Below the pieces are notes generated by a model. It ran no database searches. It had not been told where the DNA came from and was given only the letters and a program-made list of their open reading frames with translations. 64,000 nt of DNA from CAIUPE01 sp037131735 (GTDB taxonomy: Bacteria; Pseudomonadota; Alphaproteobacteria; Rhizobiales; Beijerinckiaceae): contig JBAXQM010000004.1 of NCBI GenBank assembly GCA_037131735.1, positions 62,001 to 126,000 of the forward strand, written 5' to 3'. Of the stretch, positions 37,109 through 46,771 are shown in pieces; the stretch's first letter is position 1, and every line of letters starts with the position of its first letter. The position numbers were made by a program, and so were the translations under genes.

Positions 37109-38569
37109 TTAGTCCTTTTCCGAGCCGCCCTTTTCCTCAATCCCGTGGCGATGGAGCTTCACATAGAGGCTCTGACGGCTAAGCCCCAGCATATCTGCGG
37201 AACTCGCGCGGTTATTGTCATTGAGCTGAAGCGCCGCCTCAATGCAGAGCCGCTCGATAATGTCGGTTGTTTCGCGCACCAGATCCTTGAGCGGCACTTT
37301 GCCGACCAATTTCGTCATCTCATCGACCGAGCGCAGGAGGCTGCGCTTGCCCGGATCATCAGGCGCCACACGGCGGGCGACGCGGCGGATCGTAAAACCG
37401 ATCACAGCGGGGTCTGAGTCTTTTACCGCCACGCCAGAGACTTCCACATCTTCCACGGTGCCGAATTGCCCGCGTAGCACTGTGGAGAATTGGCGAATGA
37501 TTTTATGTTCAATCACGCTTGAATAAAGAAGGCCGGTATCGACACCGACGCGGCCGAGCCATCGGTCGAGCGGCTCACCGCGTGCCTGCTCTTCACTGCC
37601 CAATTGGACGATTTCAAGGAAGGCGGCATTCGTCGCGATGATGCGCCGATCCAGATCCGTCAACACAAACGCATCCGGCATCGCTTGAACGGCAGCAAGC
37701 GTTTGCGATTGCATTTTGGGTACAACGACACCACGCGCACCAACGGCAAGCGGGAATAAGCGGAACATGTAAAGCACCGCATTATTCTCGCGGAACACCG
37801 TGGCGCTTGTTACCGCTTGCTGTTCACCACCCAAAGTCAATGCCACATCATCAACACGTCCGACTGAACGCAATGACGCGAGCATCGCTGTGACTTTGTC
37901 GAGATCCGCGCCCGAAAACGCATCGGTAAAGGCTGATCCCACAAGGCGTCGTAATTGTTTATTGAGCAAATTCGCCGCAGCGGGATTGGCTTCGACAACA
38001 CGTCCGGAACGGCCATCAACAACAATCAAAGCTTCGGTGGCGACTTGCATCAGCAAACGATAGCGCGTCTCGATATGACGAAGACGTGCATATTCTTGCT
38101 CAATCGATAATTCGGCGGAGACAAGCCGCTGTTGCATTGAAGCTACAGCGCGCATATCACGCCCCACCGCAACCGCATGACCGTCACGTCCCACACGAAT
38201 AAATTTATAGCGAACGGGAAGATCCTCGCCCGCTTTCAAAGGATGATTGATTTGGCGCCAACGCGGTGGCTGTCCGGTTGCCACATCTTGCAGCATTTCC
38301 GAGACTTTGACGCGGCTCTCAAGCGTGACCGTATCGAGGAGTGCTTTGCCGGGCCAGCCGATGAAAAAATCGGACGGAAGATCGCCAGAGGCGAATACGC
38401 CATCCGTGATGATGCCTTCAGGATTGATGGTGAAGACAATATCACCAGAAGCGGACAGAACCGCAGCCGCCACCGACGGATCGAGCGTTTCGAGATGGGC
38501 GGAGAGCGCACCGATCCCCTGGCCGGCGAGCGGCGATGATCCCTTTTGTATGGACTGGTTCTGGTTCAC
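37109..38569 (-). CDS. ppsR: PpsR/CrtJ transcriptional regulator of photosynthesis genes
   Basis: 486 residues: an N-terminal regulatory region, two PAS domains (about 165-280 and 295-410) and a C-terminal Fis-type helix-turn-helix (RASSADMLGLSRQSLYVKLH). It binds TGT-N12-ACA and represses (or in some species activates) pigment and antenna genes according to oxygen and light. By direct reading it has one cysteine, Cys442 in ERLCIEAAL next to the HTH; the inter-PAS cysteine of Rhodobacter PpsR is missing. It is followed by bchG and preceded by aerR. Confidence 0.95.
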   Translation of the reverse strand: MNQNQSIQKGSSPLAGQGIGALSAHLETLDPSVAAAVLSASGDIVFTINPEGIITDGVFASGDLPSDFFIGWPGKALLDTVTLESRVKVSEMLQDVATGQPPRWRQINHPLKAGEDLPVRYKFIRVGRDGHAVAVGRDMRAVASMQQRLVSAELSIEQEYARLRHIETRYRLLMQVATEALIVVDGRSGRVVEANPAAANLLNKQLRRLVGSAFTDAFSGADLDKVTAMLASLRSVGRVDDVALTLGGEQQAVTSATVFRENNAVLYMFRLFPLAVGARGVVVPKMQSQTLAAVQAMPDAFVLTDLDRRIIATNAAFLEIVQLGSEEQARGEPLDRWLGRVGVDTGLLYSSVIEHKIIRQFSTVLRGQFGTVEDVEVSGVAVKDSDPAVIGFTIRRVARRVAPDDPGKRSLLRSVDEMTKLVGKVPLKDLVRETTDIIERLCIEAALQLNDNNRASSADMLGLSRQSLYVKLHRHGIEEKGGSEKD

Positions 38570-38583
38570 GAAACTGACACTGG

Positions 38584-39492
38584 TTAACTTGTGGCGGGTT
38601 TTCTAACCCAGGAATTGGCGAGGATTACGGCATCATTGACATCCGCCACACAGGCATCCGCCTCCACAAGGGTCTTCAGATCCGGATAATCGGCGAGCCC
38701 AACGCCACCAATGATCACTTTGATCGACCGATTGAGGGAATGATAACGCGAAAGCGTGATAGCGGAGCGCAAAGGCTCGAGCAAGCGTTGGCCCCCAAGG
38801 GTCAAGCCAATGATATCATAGGGTTTATCGGCGACGGCGGCAGCGATTTCCTCGGCCCCCGCGCGCAGAAGACAGTCGACATCCCAGCCATCGCGGAGGA
38901 AGAATTCTTCGACAATCTTCAAGCCGAATGTGTGTTGCTCACCTGGTGACGGAACCAACAAAATTGAACCCTTTGGGTCCGAAATATCCAAATTTCCAAC
39001 GCCATAGGGGCGAATTTGCCTCGTAATCTGCTGAATTCGGGCCAATCCGACAGTGACGTCTACGAAACTGCACAGATCAGATTCCCACAATTCGCCCATG
39101 ACCCGGGCGGCCGGAGCCATCAGATCTAGCAAAATGGATTCAACGCTCACACCGCGCTCGAGCAAAATCTCAACAAAACGGAAGGCATCCCGGCTATCAG
39201 CGCCCACAACAAGGCGGCAAAAGCCCGAAATCGTGTCCCTATCCAGCGGCGTTCCGGCCGAAATGGCTGAAACAACGGCAGCAGTATCCACACCAAAATT
39301 CAGGAGGAGCCGGGGAACGATGACCTTCTCAATCGTCTCGGCGAGGAGGCCCTGCAGGGGAAGAGCGGCGTCCGGACGGGCAAAATGCCCCCGTAAATCG
39401 AGATTCGAGCCTGAAACTGTAAGAAAACCGGTCGACTCGTCAGTATATCCGTAAGAATGATCGGAAAAAGGGTCGTGCTGAGACCCAGCCAT
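38584..39492 (-). CDS. aerR: AerR/PpaA-type B12-binding photosynthesis regulator
   Basis: About 302 residues from the ATG at 39492; the frame is open to 39648. C-terminal cobalamin-binding (SCHIC-type) domain: WESDLCSFVDVTVGLARIQ, then PGEQHTFGLKIVEEF with His187 as candidate cobalt ligand, and GGQRLLEPL and IIGGVGLADYP. In Rhodobacter AerR/PpaA binds adenosyl/hydroxo-cobalamin and modulates CrtJ/PpsR as a light-responsive antirepressor. There is no BLUF domain, so it is not AppA. It lies 14 bp upstream of ppsR. Confidence 0.9.
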   Translation of the reverse strand: MAGSQHDPFSDHSYGYTDESTGFLTVSGSNLDLRGHFARPDAALPLQGLLAETIEKVIVPRLLLNFGVDTAAVVSAISAGTPLDRDTISGFCRLVVGADSRDAFRFVEILLERGVSVESILLDLMAPAARVMGELWESDLCSFVDVTVGLARIQQITRQIRPYGVGNLDISDPKGSILLVPSPGEQHTFGLKIVEEFFLRDGWDVDCLLRAGAEEIAAAVADKPYDIIGLTLGGQRLLEPLRSAITLSRYHSLNRSIKVIIGGVGLADYPDLKTLVEADACVADVNDAVILANSWVRKPATS

Positions 39493-39740
39493 GCCGCCTC
39501 CGGCTTGGCCGTCTCTGTCCGTCGTATGATCGGACGTCGACACAGATAACCCCCAAACTACCCGAAAACGGGTACGATACCCGGCTCCGATTAACCGAAC
39601 ACGGGATCGGAGTGCCTCGGCCTGAAGCCGCGAAGCCCAGAAATTCACCCGAGCACTCTACTCCGACCTGCGACAGTATAACGCGGATCGCCATCACCCG
39701 ACAGAAGATTCTTTCCCCTGCCAAGTCCGAGCATAATAAA
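39493..39740. other. Divergent intergenic region aerR / bchF
   Basis: Together with 39741-39857 this is about 365 bp between the aerR ATG and bchF. The aerR frame remains open to 39648, so part may encode a longer AerR N-terminus. Apart from the PpsR-type elements at 39741-39774 I see no repeat, RNA gene or other ORF. Confidence 0.5.
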
Positions 39741-39774
39741 TGTCATTTTTATAAGACGTCAACATTGCTTGACA
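39741..39774. promoter_or_regulatory. PpsR-type sites and -35 box upstream of bchF
   Basis: 39741-39758 reads TGTCATTTTTATAAGACG and 39757-39774 reads CGTCAACATTGCTTGACA. Each is one base from TGT-N12-ACA, and they share 2 bp. The second contains TTGACA (39769-39774), a candidate -35 box for bchF, so bound PpsR would cover the promoter. A weak -10 (TTAGCT at 39792) follows 17 bp later. Confidence 0.55.
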
Positions 39775-39857
39775 CATATAGAGGGCAAGGGTTAGCTTTT
39801 TCCCATGGGGGGTCAGGCCGGTCAGTCGTGCCGGAAGGAGCCCTCGGGAGGATCTGG

Positions 39858-40364
39858 ATGACCGATCCCGGCCATCATGGGGCACCGCAGCCGCAGCTCT
39901 ACACGGACGCTGAACGGCAAAGGCGGGATTCGTCACCTTGGACGCTTGTTCAGGGGATCCTCGCGCCTGTCCAATTTCTGATTTTCCTCATCAGTCTCGG
40001 CCTAGTGATGCGCACGCTGATGACGGGTGAAGGCGCCTTTGCTGCGCATCTCTCGATTCTCGCCAAAACACTCGCGCTCTACACGATCATGATCACAGGC
40101 GCACTTTGGGAGAAAGATGTCTTCGGACAATATCTCTTCGCACCTGCCTTCTTCTGGGAAGATGTGGTCAGCTTCGTCGTTATCGCCCTCCATACACTTT
40201 ATCTCACTGGTCTTGTGTTTGGCCTGATGGATGACCGCGCTTTATTCATCATCACCCTCCTCGCCTATGCGACCTATGTGGTGAATGCCGCGCAGTTTTT
40301 GTGGAAGCTTCGTGTTGCCCGTCTCACGGCACCCCGCTCTCAAACCATGGGAGCGACATTATGA
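39858..40364 (+). CDS. bchF: 3-vinyl bacteriochlorophyllide hydratase
   Basis: 168 residues from ATG 39858 with GGGAGGA upstream. Polar N-terminus and about four membrane helices; GALWEKDVFGQYLFAPAFFWEDVVS is the conserved core. It hydrates the C3 vinyl group to hydroxyethyl, the substrate for BchC. First gene of the bchFNBHLM operon, with ATGA overlap to bchN. Confidence 0.96.
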   Translation: MTDPGHHGAPQPQLYTDAERQRRDSSPWTLVQGILAPVQFLIFLISLGLVMRTLMTGEGAFAAHLSILAKTLALYTIMITGALWEKDVFGQYLFAPAFFWEDVVSFVVIALHTLYLTGLVFGLMDDRALFIITLLAYATYVVNAAQFLWKLRVARLTAPRSQTMGATL

Positions 40365-41665
40365 ATCTTCCCTTCCGTCCTGCACAAAATGGCACTGATC
40401 GCGGATGCACTGACCAGCAGACGCTAAAACAACGCGGTCAACATGAAGTCTTTTGCGGTTTGACGAGCATTGTATGGCTGCATCGCAAAATCGAAAACGC
40501 GTTCTTCCTCGTTGTCGGTTCACGCACATGCGCGCATCTTATTCAATCGGCCGCTGGTGTAATGATTTTTGCCGAACCGCGTTTTGGCACGGCCATCATC
40601 GACGAGCGTGATCTTGCAGGTCTTGCTGATATTGACGACGAACTTGATTCCGTTGTCGGTCGCTTACTAGAGCGTCGTCCTGATATTGAGCTGCTGTTTC
40701 TTGTTGGCTCTTGCCCGTCAGAAGTGATCAAGCTTGATTTGAAACGCGCTGCGCAACGACTTTCAAAACTACACACGCCAAAAGTACGAGTGTTGAATTA
40801 TTCCGGCTCCGGCATTGAAACAACTTTCACACAAGGTGAAGATGCCTGCCTTTCAGCACTCGCCTCTGATGCGCAAAAAGAAAATACCGATGCGGCTGAT
40901 CAGCTTCTCGTTGTGGGCGCGTTAGCTGATGTTGTTGAAGATCAATTCCGCCGCCTCTTCACAGAAATGGGCATTCACAATGTCACATTTCTCCCGGCGA
41001 AAAAGGCGAATGCGCCGCTGATCATTGGTCCGAAGACAAAATATCTTCTCGCACAACCCTTCTTAGGCGATACCGCACGCGTTCTCGACGATCGCGGCGC
41101 GAAGCGCATCACCGCAGCCTTCCCGCTTGGTGCTGAAGGCACAACCGCGTGGTTGAAAGCGGCGGCAGAGAGCTTTGGAGTGAGCGCGGAAAAATTCGAA
41201 AGCGCCACGGCTGCGGGTCATCGTCGTGCGCTCATTGCGATGGAAGCACATCGCGAGGCGCTGCAAGGCAAGAGAATTTTCTTCTTCCCGGACTCACAAC
41301 TCGAAATTCCGCTCGCACGTTATGTGTCTGAAGAACTCGGCATGCGTCTTGTTGAAGTCGGCACGCCCTATCTGCATCGCGCGCATCTCGCTGAAGACCT
41401 CGCGCGTCTGCCCGCTGGCACATTGTTGTCAGAAGGACAGGATGTTGAGCGTCAACTTGATCGGTGCCGCGCAGAAGATCCCGATCTTGTTGTCTGTGGC
41501 CTTGGTCTCGCCAATCCGCTTGAAGCGGAAGGCATGACAACGAAATGGTCTATCGAACTCGTATTCACGCCGATCCAAGGCTATGACCAAGCTGGTGATC
41601 TCGCCCGTTTATTCTCGCGACCCCTTGATCGTCGCACCAGACTCGGGGGGCTCCTATGCAATTAA
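40361..41665 (+). CDS. bchN: Light-independent protochlorophyllide reductase subunit N
   Basis: 434 residues. Cluster-ligand cysteines are visible in HEVFCGLTSIVW, GSRTCAHLIQ and GSCPSEVIK, as in the NB-protein of DPOR. With BchB it reduces ring D of protochlorophyllide, receiving electrons from BchL. It overlaps bchB by 10 bp. Confidence 0.97.
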   Translation: MNLPFRPAQNGTDRGCTDQQTLKQRGQHEVFCGLTSIVWLHRKIENAFFLVVGSRTCAHLIQSAAGVMIFAEPRFGTAIIDERDLAGLADIDDELDSVVGRLLERRPDIELLFLVGSCPSEVIKLDLKRAAQRLSKLHTPKVRVLNYSGSGIETTFTQGEDACLSALASDAQKENTDAADQLLVVGALADVVEDQFRRLFTEMGIHNVTFLPAKKANAPLIIGPKTKYLLAQPFLGDTARVLDDRGAKRITAAFPLGAEGTTAWLKAAAESFGVSAEKFESATAAGHRRALIAMEAHREALQGKRIFFFPDSQLEIPLARYVSEELGMRLVEVGTPYLHRAHLAEDLARLPAGTLLSEGQDVERQLDRCRAEDPDLVVCGLGLANPLEAEGMTTKWSIELVFTPIQGYDQAGDLARLFSRPLDRRTRLGGLLCN

Positions 41666-43197
41666 CCGTTTGGACTTATGAAGGCCCGCCCCATGTCGGC
41701 GCGATGCGTATCGCCACCGCGATGAAAGGCCTTCACTATGTTCTTCACGCGCCGCAAGGCGATACTTATGCCGATCTTCTCTTTACGATGATCGAGCGGC
41801 GCAACGCGCGCCCGCCCGTGACTTACACAACCTTCCAAGCACGTGATCTTGGCGGCGATACGGCCGAACTCTTCAAGAGATCCGCCTTTGATGCCTATGA
41901 ACGCTTCATGCCGGAAGCGATGATTGTCGGCGCCTCATGCACCGCTGAACTCATTCAGGATGATCCGGGTGGTCTTGCAAAGGCTTTGGCTTTGCCGATC
42001 CCTGTCATCCCGCTCGAATTGCCTTCTTATCAAAAGAAGGAAAATTGGGGCGCGGCGGAAACATTTTATCGCATCGTGCGTGAATTGGCGCGTGGCGATT
42101 TTGATCGCGCAAAACGCAATCCGAAGAGCTGCAATATTTTGGGACCAGCAGCGCTCGGCTTCCGCCATCGTGATGATGTGCTGGAAATTAAGAGGCTACT
42201 CGGTGAGCTCGGCATTACTGTGAATGTGGTGGCGCCGCTTGATGCGCGTCCTTCAGACATCGCACGTTTAGGTGAAGCGGCGTTCAATGTCGTGATGTAT
42301 CCTGAAATTGCCGAACCAGCCGCGCGCTATCTCACAAAGGCGCTGGGTCAACCAATGACAACGACTGTTCCCATCGGTGTTGGGGCAACGCGCGATTTCA
42401 TTCGCGAAGTGGCGGAGCTCGCGGGCGTCGATCCCGAGCCCGTTTTGAATGATCGCATGAGCCGTTTGCCGTGGTATTCGGCCTCTGTCGACTCAACCTA
42501 TCTCACTGGCAAACGCGTCTTCATTTTCGGCGACGCGACCCATGCGCTGGCTGCCGCGCGCATTGCCAAACAAGAACTTGGCTTCGATGTCGTAGGTCTT
42601 GGCACATTCAGCCGCGAATTTGCGCGCCCCATGCGCGAAGCGGCAACTGCGCTCGGTCTCGAAGCGTTGATTACCGATGATTATCTTGATGTCGAGAAAG
42701 CGATCCAAGAAGCGCAGCCCGAACTTATTCTCGGCACACAAATGGAACGCCATATCGCGAAACGCATGGGCTTGCCGTGCGCGGTGATCTCGGCGCCTGT
42801 GCATGTGCAAGATTTCCCCGCGCGTCATTCGCCCCAAATGGGCTTTGAAGGCGCGAATGTGATTTTCGATACGTGGGTTCATCCTTTGATGATGGGCCTT
42901 GAAGAACATCTCCTCGCGATGTTCCGCAATGATCATGAATTTCATGATAGCGCCGCGCCATCACATCTTGGTCATGCGCCTCGTGCCGCAGAGCCAGAAA
43001 CCATTCAGCACACTCCTTCCGAGAAAGCCCCGCACATCACAGGATGGGCAGCAGACGCGGAAAAAGAACTGCAAAAGATTCCCTTCTTTGTGCGCGGTAA
43101 GGCCCGCCGCAATACCGAACGATACGCTGCAGAACGCGGCGTACCGCTAATTACTGTTGAGACCCTTTACGATGCCAAAGCGCATTTCAGCCGATAG
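41656..43197 (+). CDS. bchB: Light-independent protochlorophyllide reductase subunit B
   Basis: 513 residues. Asp36 (PQGDTYADLL), the unusual aspartate ligand of the DPOR [4Fe-4S] cluster, and Cys94 (VGASCTAELI) are both present. The C-terminal domain contains WAADAEKELQKIPFFVRGKAR. Its 3' end overlaps the bchH start by 26 bp, long for this cluster. Confidence 0.97.
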   Translation: MQLTVWTYEGPPHVGAMRIATAMKGLHYVLHAPQGDTYADLLFTMIERRNARPPVTYTTFQARDLGGDTAELFKRSAFDAYERFMPEAMIVGASCTAELIQDDPGGLAKALALPIPVIPLELPSYQKKENWGAAETFYRIVRELARGDFDRAKRNPKSCNILGPAALGFRHRDDVLEIKRLLGELGITVNVVAPLDARPSDIARLGEAAFNVVMYPEIAEPAARYLTKALGQPMTTTVPIGVGATRDFIREVAELAGVDPEPVLNDRMSRLPWYSASVDSTYLTGKRVFIFGDATHALAAARIAKQELGFDVVGLGTFSREFARPMREAATALGLEALITDDYLDVEKAIQEAQPELILGTQMERHIAKRMGLPCAVISAPVHVQDFPARHSPQMGFEGANVIFDTWVHPLMMGLEEHLLAMFRNDHEFHDSAAPSHLGHAPRAAEPETIQHTPSEKAPHITGWAADAEKELQKIPFFVRGKARRNTERYAAERGVPLITVETLYDAKAHFSR

Positions 43198-46100
43198 ATC
43201 CGGTTTACGGGTCGTCATACTGACGCTGGACAATCATGTGTCCGGCGCGGTGGCGCGCGTGGCGACGACTGTTGCGAGAGAAACCCCTGGCCTCGTTGTT
43301 ACGGTTCATGCCGCTTCAAATTGGTCTGATCCGGTTCTTCTTGATGCCTGCATCGCTGATATCGAACAAGGCGACATCATCATCGCCAATATGCTCTTCA
43401 TGGAAGATCATATCCGCGCTGTCATGCCTGCCCTCGAAGCGCGGCGTGAATCCTGCGACGCGATGGTTGTCTTCATGTCGGCGGGTGAAGTGATCAAGCT
43501 TACAAAGCTTGGCCGATTCCGCATGGATGCGCCCACCGGAGCTGTTGTTAATTTGCTCAAAAAATTGCGCGGCGGCAAAACCGAAGATGCGGGCGACAAA
43601 GCCGCTGCCGGTGCGCGTCAATTGCAAATGCTGAAGCGCTTGCCGAAAATTCTGCGCTTCATTCCGGGCACCGCGCAAGATGTGCGCGCTTACTTCTTGA
43701 CTATGCAATATTGGCTTGCGGGCTCGGAAGATAATCTTGCGCATCTCGTGAGATTCCTCGTGTCACGCTATGGCGATACAAAACGCGCCGGTCTCGCTGC
43801 ACCCTCTTACGAAGCGCCAAAATCCTATCCGGAAGTAGGGCTTTATCATCCGCGTGCGAAGGGTCGAATCGTCACGGATCTGTCTGCGCTTCCGAAAGGA
43901 CCGCAGGATACCAAAGGCACTGTCGGTCTGCTCTTGATGCGCTCTTATGTGCTCTCGGGTGATACAGGGCATTATGATGGTGCAATCGCTGCTTTCGAAG
44001 CAGCCGGATTGAGCGTGATCCCCACTTTCGCAACTGGTCTTGATCAACGTCCTGCTATTGAAGCCTATTTCCGCGATAAAAACACAGTGAAGATCGACGC
44101 GCTTGTGTCACTCACCGGTTTCTCGCTTGTCGGTGGCCCCGCCTATAATGACTCCCGGGCGGCTGAAACAATTCTCGCCGAACTTGATATTCCCTATATC
44201 GCGGCGCAGCCCGTGGAATTCCAATCTGTTGCGGAATGGGAAGCCTCTTCGCGCGGCCTTCATCCCATTGAAACAACGATGATGGTCGCTATTCCTGAAC
44301 TCGATGGCGCGATCATGCCTATGGTGTTTGGTGGTCGTGGCGACGGCGCAATTGGTGAGCGCACGATGATGGCGCATCCCGAGCGCGTCAAAAAGCTCGC
44401 CGCACGCGTTGAATCGATGATCGCTTTACGCCGCTCGGAAAAAGCGCAGCGCAAAATTGCGATTGTCTTGTTCAATTTTCCTCCAAATGCGGGCGCTACC
44501 GGAACAGCAGCCTTTCTTGCTGTATTTGAGTCACTCTTCAATACGCTGAAAGCGATGAAGGCTGATGGCTATAGTGTCGACGTTCCGGAAAGCGTCGATG
44601 CGTTGCGTGACGCGATCCTTAAAGGCAATGCCGAGCGCTATGGCGCGGATGCGAATGTCGTTCATCGCATTCCGGTTGATGATCATGTGCGTCGTGAGCC
44701 GCATCTCAAAGAGATCGAATCGCAATGGGGCCCCGCGCCAGGCAAGCAACAAAGTGATGGCTCGACTATTCATGTGTTGGGTCAGCGTTTCGGCAATGTG
44801 CTTGTCGGTGTTCAGCCTGCGTTTGGCTATGAAGGCGACCCGATGCGCCTTCTCTTCGAGCACGGCTTCTCCCCCACTCATGCCTTCTCGGCCTTCTATC
44901 GCTACGTGCGCGAGGATTTCGCCGCGCAAGCGATTTTGCATTTCGGTACGCATGGCGCGCTTGAATTTATGCCGGGCAAACAATCGGGTCTATCTGCGGC
45001 CTGCTGGCCGGATCGTCTGATCGGCACGACACCAAATCTCTATCTCTACGCGGCAAATAATCCGTCAGAAGGCACCATCGCGAAACGCCGCTCGGGCGCG
45101 ACGCTCATCAGCTATTTGTCACCGCCTTTATCGCAAGCAGGTCTCTATCGCGGTCTTGTTGATCTCAAATCATCGCTCACGCGTTATCGAACGCTTGAGC
45201 CCGGCTCATCGGAAGCGTCCGATCTGGGTCAACTCATTCAAGCGCAAGCCGCCGGTCTTGATCTCTCCGAAGCCGAACCGCTGTGGGACGATCACGCAAA
45301 GAGAATCGCCACTTTGCAAAGCGCGATTCTCGAACTCGAATACACGCTTATTCCGCATGGCCTTCATGTTGTCGGCCAGACCATGAATAGTGAAGAACGC
45401 GCCTCGACGCTTGCAAGCCTCAAAGAGGCAGGCGTTGATGCAAAGCGTCTCACCGATGCTGAAGCGATGTTGCAAGACGAAACCGAATTGTCGGCCTTGT
45501 TGCGTGCGCTTGACGGTCGTTTCATTCGTCCCGTTGCCGGCGGTGATCTTGTACGCACGCCAGAAATTTTACCGACCGGCCGTAACATTCACGGCTTCGA
45601 TCCGTTCCGCCTGCCCTCCGCATTTGCGTTGAAGGATGGCGCGAAACAGGCTGAGCTTCTTTTGACCACACATCGTGCCAGTGGCCGCGCTCTGCCGGAA
45701 ACCATCGCGCTCGTTTTGTGGGGCACTGATAATCTCAAAAGCGAAGGCGGTCCCATTGCGCAAGCGCTCGCTTTGATGGGCGCCGAGCCGAAATGGGATT
45801 CCTATGGACGGCTCTGCGGTGCGTCACTCATTCCACTCGAAAAACTCGGTCGCCCGCGTATTGATGTGATGTTGACGCTTTCGGGCATCTTCCGGGATCT
45901 CCTCCCCTTGCAAACAAAGATGCTCGCGGAAGCGGCCTATCTCGCCGCCAGCGCTGATGAGCCAGTGGAGATGAATTTCATCCGTAAACACGCGCTCCAC
46001 GTGATGCAGGAACAAAACTGCACACTCGATACAGCTGCGCTCCGCGTATTCTCGAATGCGGACGGCGCTTATGGCGCCAATGTGAATATGATGATTGAGA

Positions 46101-46771
46101 ATGGTCGTTGGGATGATGAAGATGAGCTTGGTGCGGTGTTTAGCGCCCGCAAGAGCTTTGCTCATGGTCGTGACGGCAAAGCCTCATCACAAACGGCTAT
46201 GATGCAAGCCGTGCTGCGCGGTGTTGATCTTGCCTATCAAAATCTTGAATCGGTTGAGCTCGGCGTCACGACCATCGATCATTATTTTGACTCGCTCGGC
46301 GGTATTTCGCGTGCGGCAGAAAAACAACGCGGTGAAGCGATCCCCGTTTATATCGGCGATCAGACACGCGGTGCGGGCGTTGTGCGCACGCTGTCCGAAC
46401 AGGTCGCACTTGAAAGCCGCACACGGCTTCTCAATCCAAAATGGTATGAAGGTATGTTGAAGCATGGCCATGAAGGCGTGCGTTCAATCGAAAGCCATTT
46501 GACGAATACAATGGGCTGGTCCGCAACAACCGGACAAGTCCAGCCTTGGGTCTATCAAAAGGCAACCGAAACTTTTGTGCTCGATGAAGCGATGCGTAAT
46601 CGCTTGGCCGCGCTCAACCCTAAAGCAGCGGTGAAACTCGCGAACCGTCTGCTCGAAGCCCAAAGACGAGATTTCTGGAACCCTGATGCCGAAACCCTCG
46701 CCGCGCTCGAACGCGCGAGCGAAGATCTCGAGGATAGACTCGAGGGCATATCCGTGGAGGCTGCCGCATGA
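43172..46771 (+). CDS. bchH: Magnesium chelatase subunit H
   Basis: 1199 residues, the porphyrin-binding subunit. N-terminal VVILTLDNHVSGAVARV and central HFGTHGALEFMPGKQSGLSAACWPD with conserved His and Glu are clear family marks. It receives Mg2+ through BchID and may also hand its product to BchM. The start was set at ATG 43172, inside the end of bchB; the open frame runs 15 bp further to a TTG. It overlaps bchL by 4 bp. Confidence 0.97.
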   Translation: MPKRISADRSGLRVVILTLDNHVSGAVARVATTVARETPGLVVTVHAASNWSDPVLLDACIADIEQGDIIIANMLFMEDHIRAVMPALEARRESCDAMVVFMSAGEVIKLTKLGRFRMDAPTGAVVNLLKKLRGGKTEDAGDKAAAGARQLQMLKRLPKILRFIPGTAQDVRAYFLTMQYWLAGSEDNLAHLVRFLVSRYGDTKRAGLAAPSYEAPKSYPEVGLYHPRAKGRIVTDLSALPKGPQDTKGTVGLLLMRSYVLSGDTGHYDGAIAAFEAAGLSVIPTFATGLDQRPAIEAYFRDKNTVKIDALVSLTGFSLVGGPAYNDSRAAETILAELDIPYIAAQPVEFQSVAEWEASSRGLHPIETTMMVAIPELDGAIMPMVFGGRGDGAIGERTMMAHPERVKKLAARVESMIALRRSEKAQRKIAIVLFNFPPNAGATGTAAFLAVFESLFNTLKAMKADGYSVDVPESVDALRDAILKGNAERYGADANVVHRIPVDDHVRREPHLKEIESQWGPAPGKQQSDGSTIHVLGQRFGNVLVGVQPAFGYEGDPMRLLFEHGFSPTHAFSAFYRYVREDFAAQAILHFGTHGALEFMPGKQSGLSAACWPDRLIGTTPNLYLYAANNPSEGTIAKRRSGATLISYLSPPLSQAGLYRGLVDLKSSLTRYRTLEPGSSEASDLGQLIQAQAAGLDLSEAEPLWDDHAKRIATLQSAILELEYTLIPHGLHVVGQTMNSEERASTLASLKEAGVDAKRLTDAEAMLQDETELSALLRALDGRFIRPVAGGDLVRTPEILPTGRNIHGFDPFRLPSAFALKDGAKQAELLLTTHRASGRALPETIALVLWGTDNLKSEGGPIAQALALMGAEPKWDSYGRLCGASLIPLEKLGRPRIDVMLTLSGIFRDLLPLQTKMLAEAAYLAASADEPVEMNFIRKHALHVMQEQNCTLDTAALRVFSNADGAYGANVNMMIENGRWDDEDELGAVFSARKSFAHGRDGKASSQTAMMQAVLRGVDLAYQNLESVELGVTTIDHYFDSLGGISRAAEKQRGEAIPVYIGDQTRGAGVVRTLSEQVALESRTRLLNPKWYEGMLKHGHEGVRSIESHLTNTMGWSATTGQVQPWVYQKATETFVLDEAMRNRLAALNPKAAVKLANRLLEAQRRDFWNPDAETLAALERASEDLEDRLEGISVEAAA

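Noticed and set aside
38584..39492. AppA (BLUF photoreceptor) identity for the B12-domain regulator
   Set aside because: There is no BLUF domain and the protein is too short; AerR/PpaA fits better.
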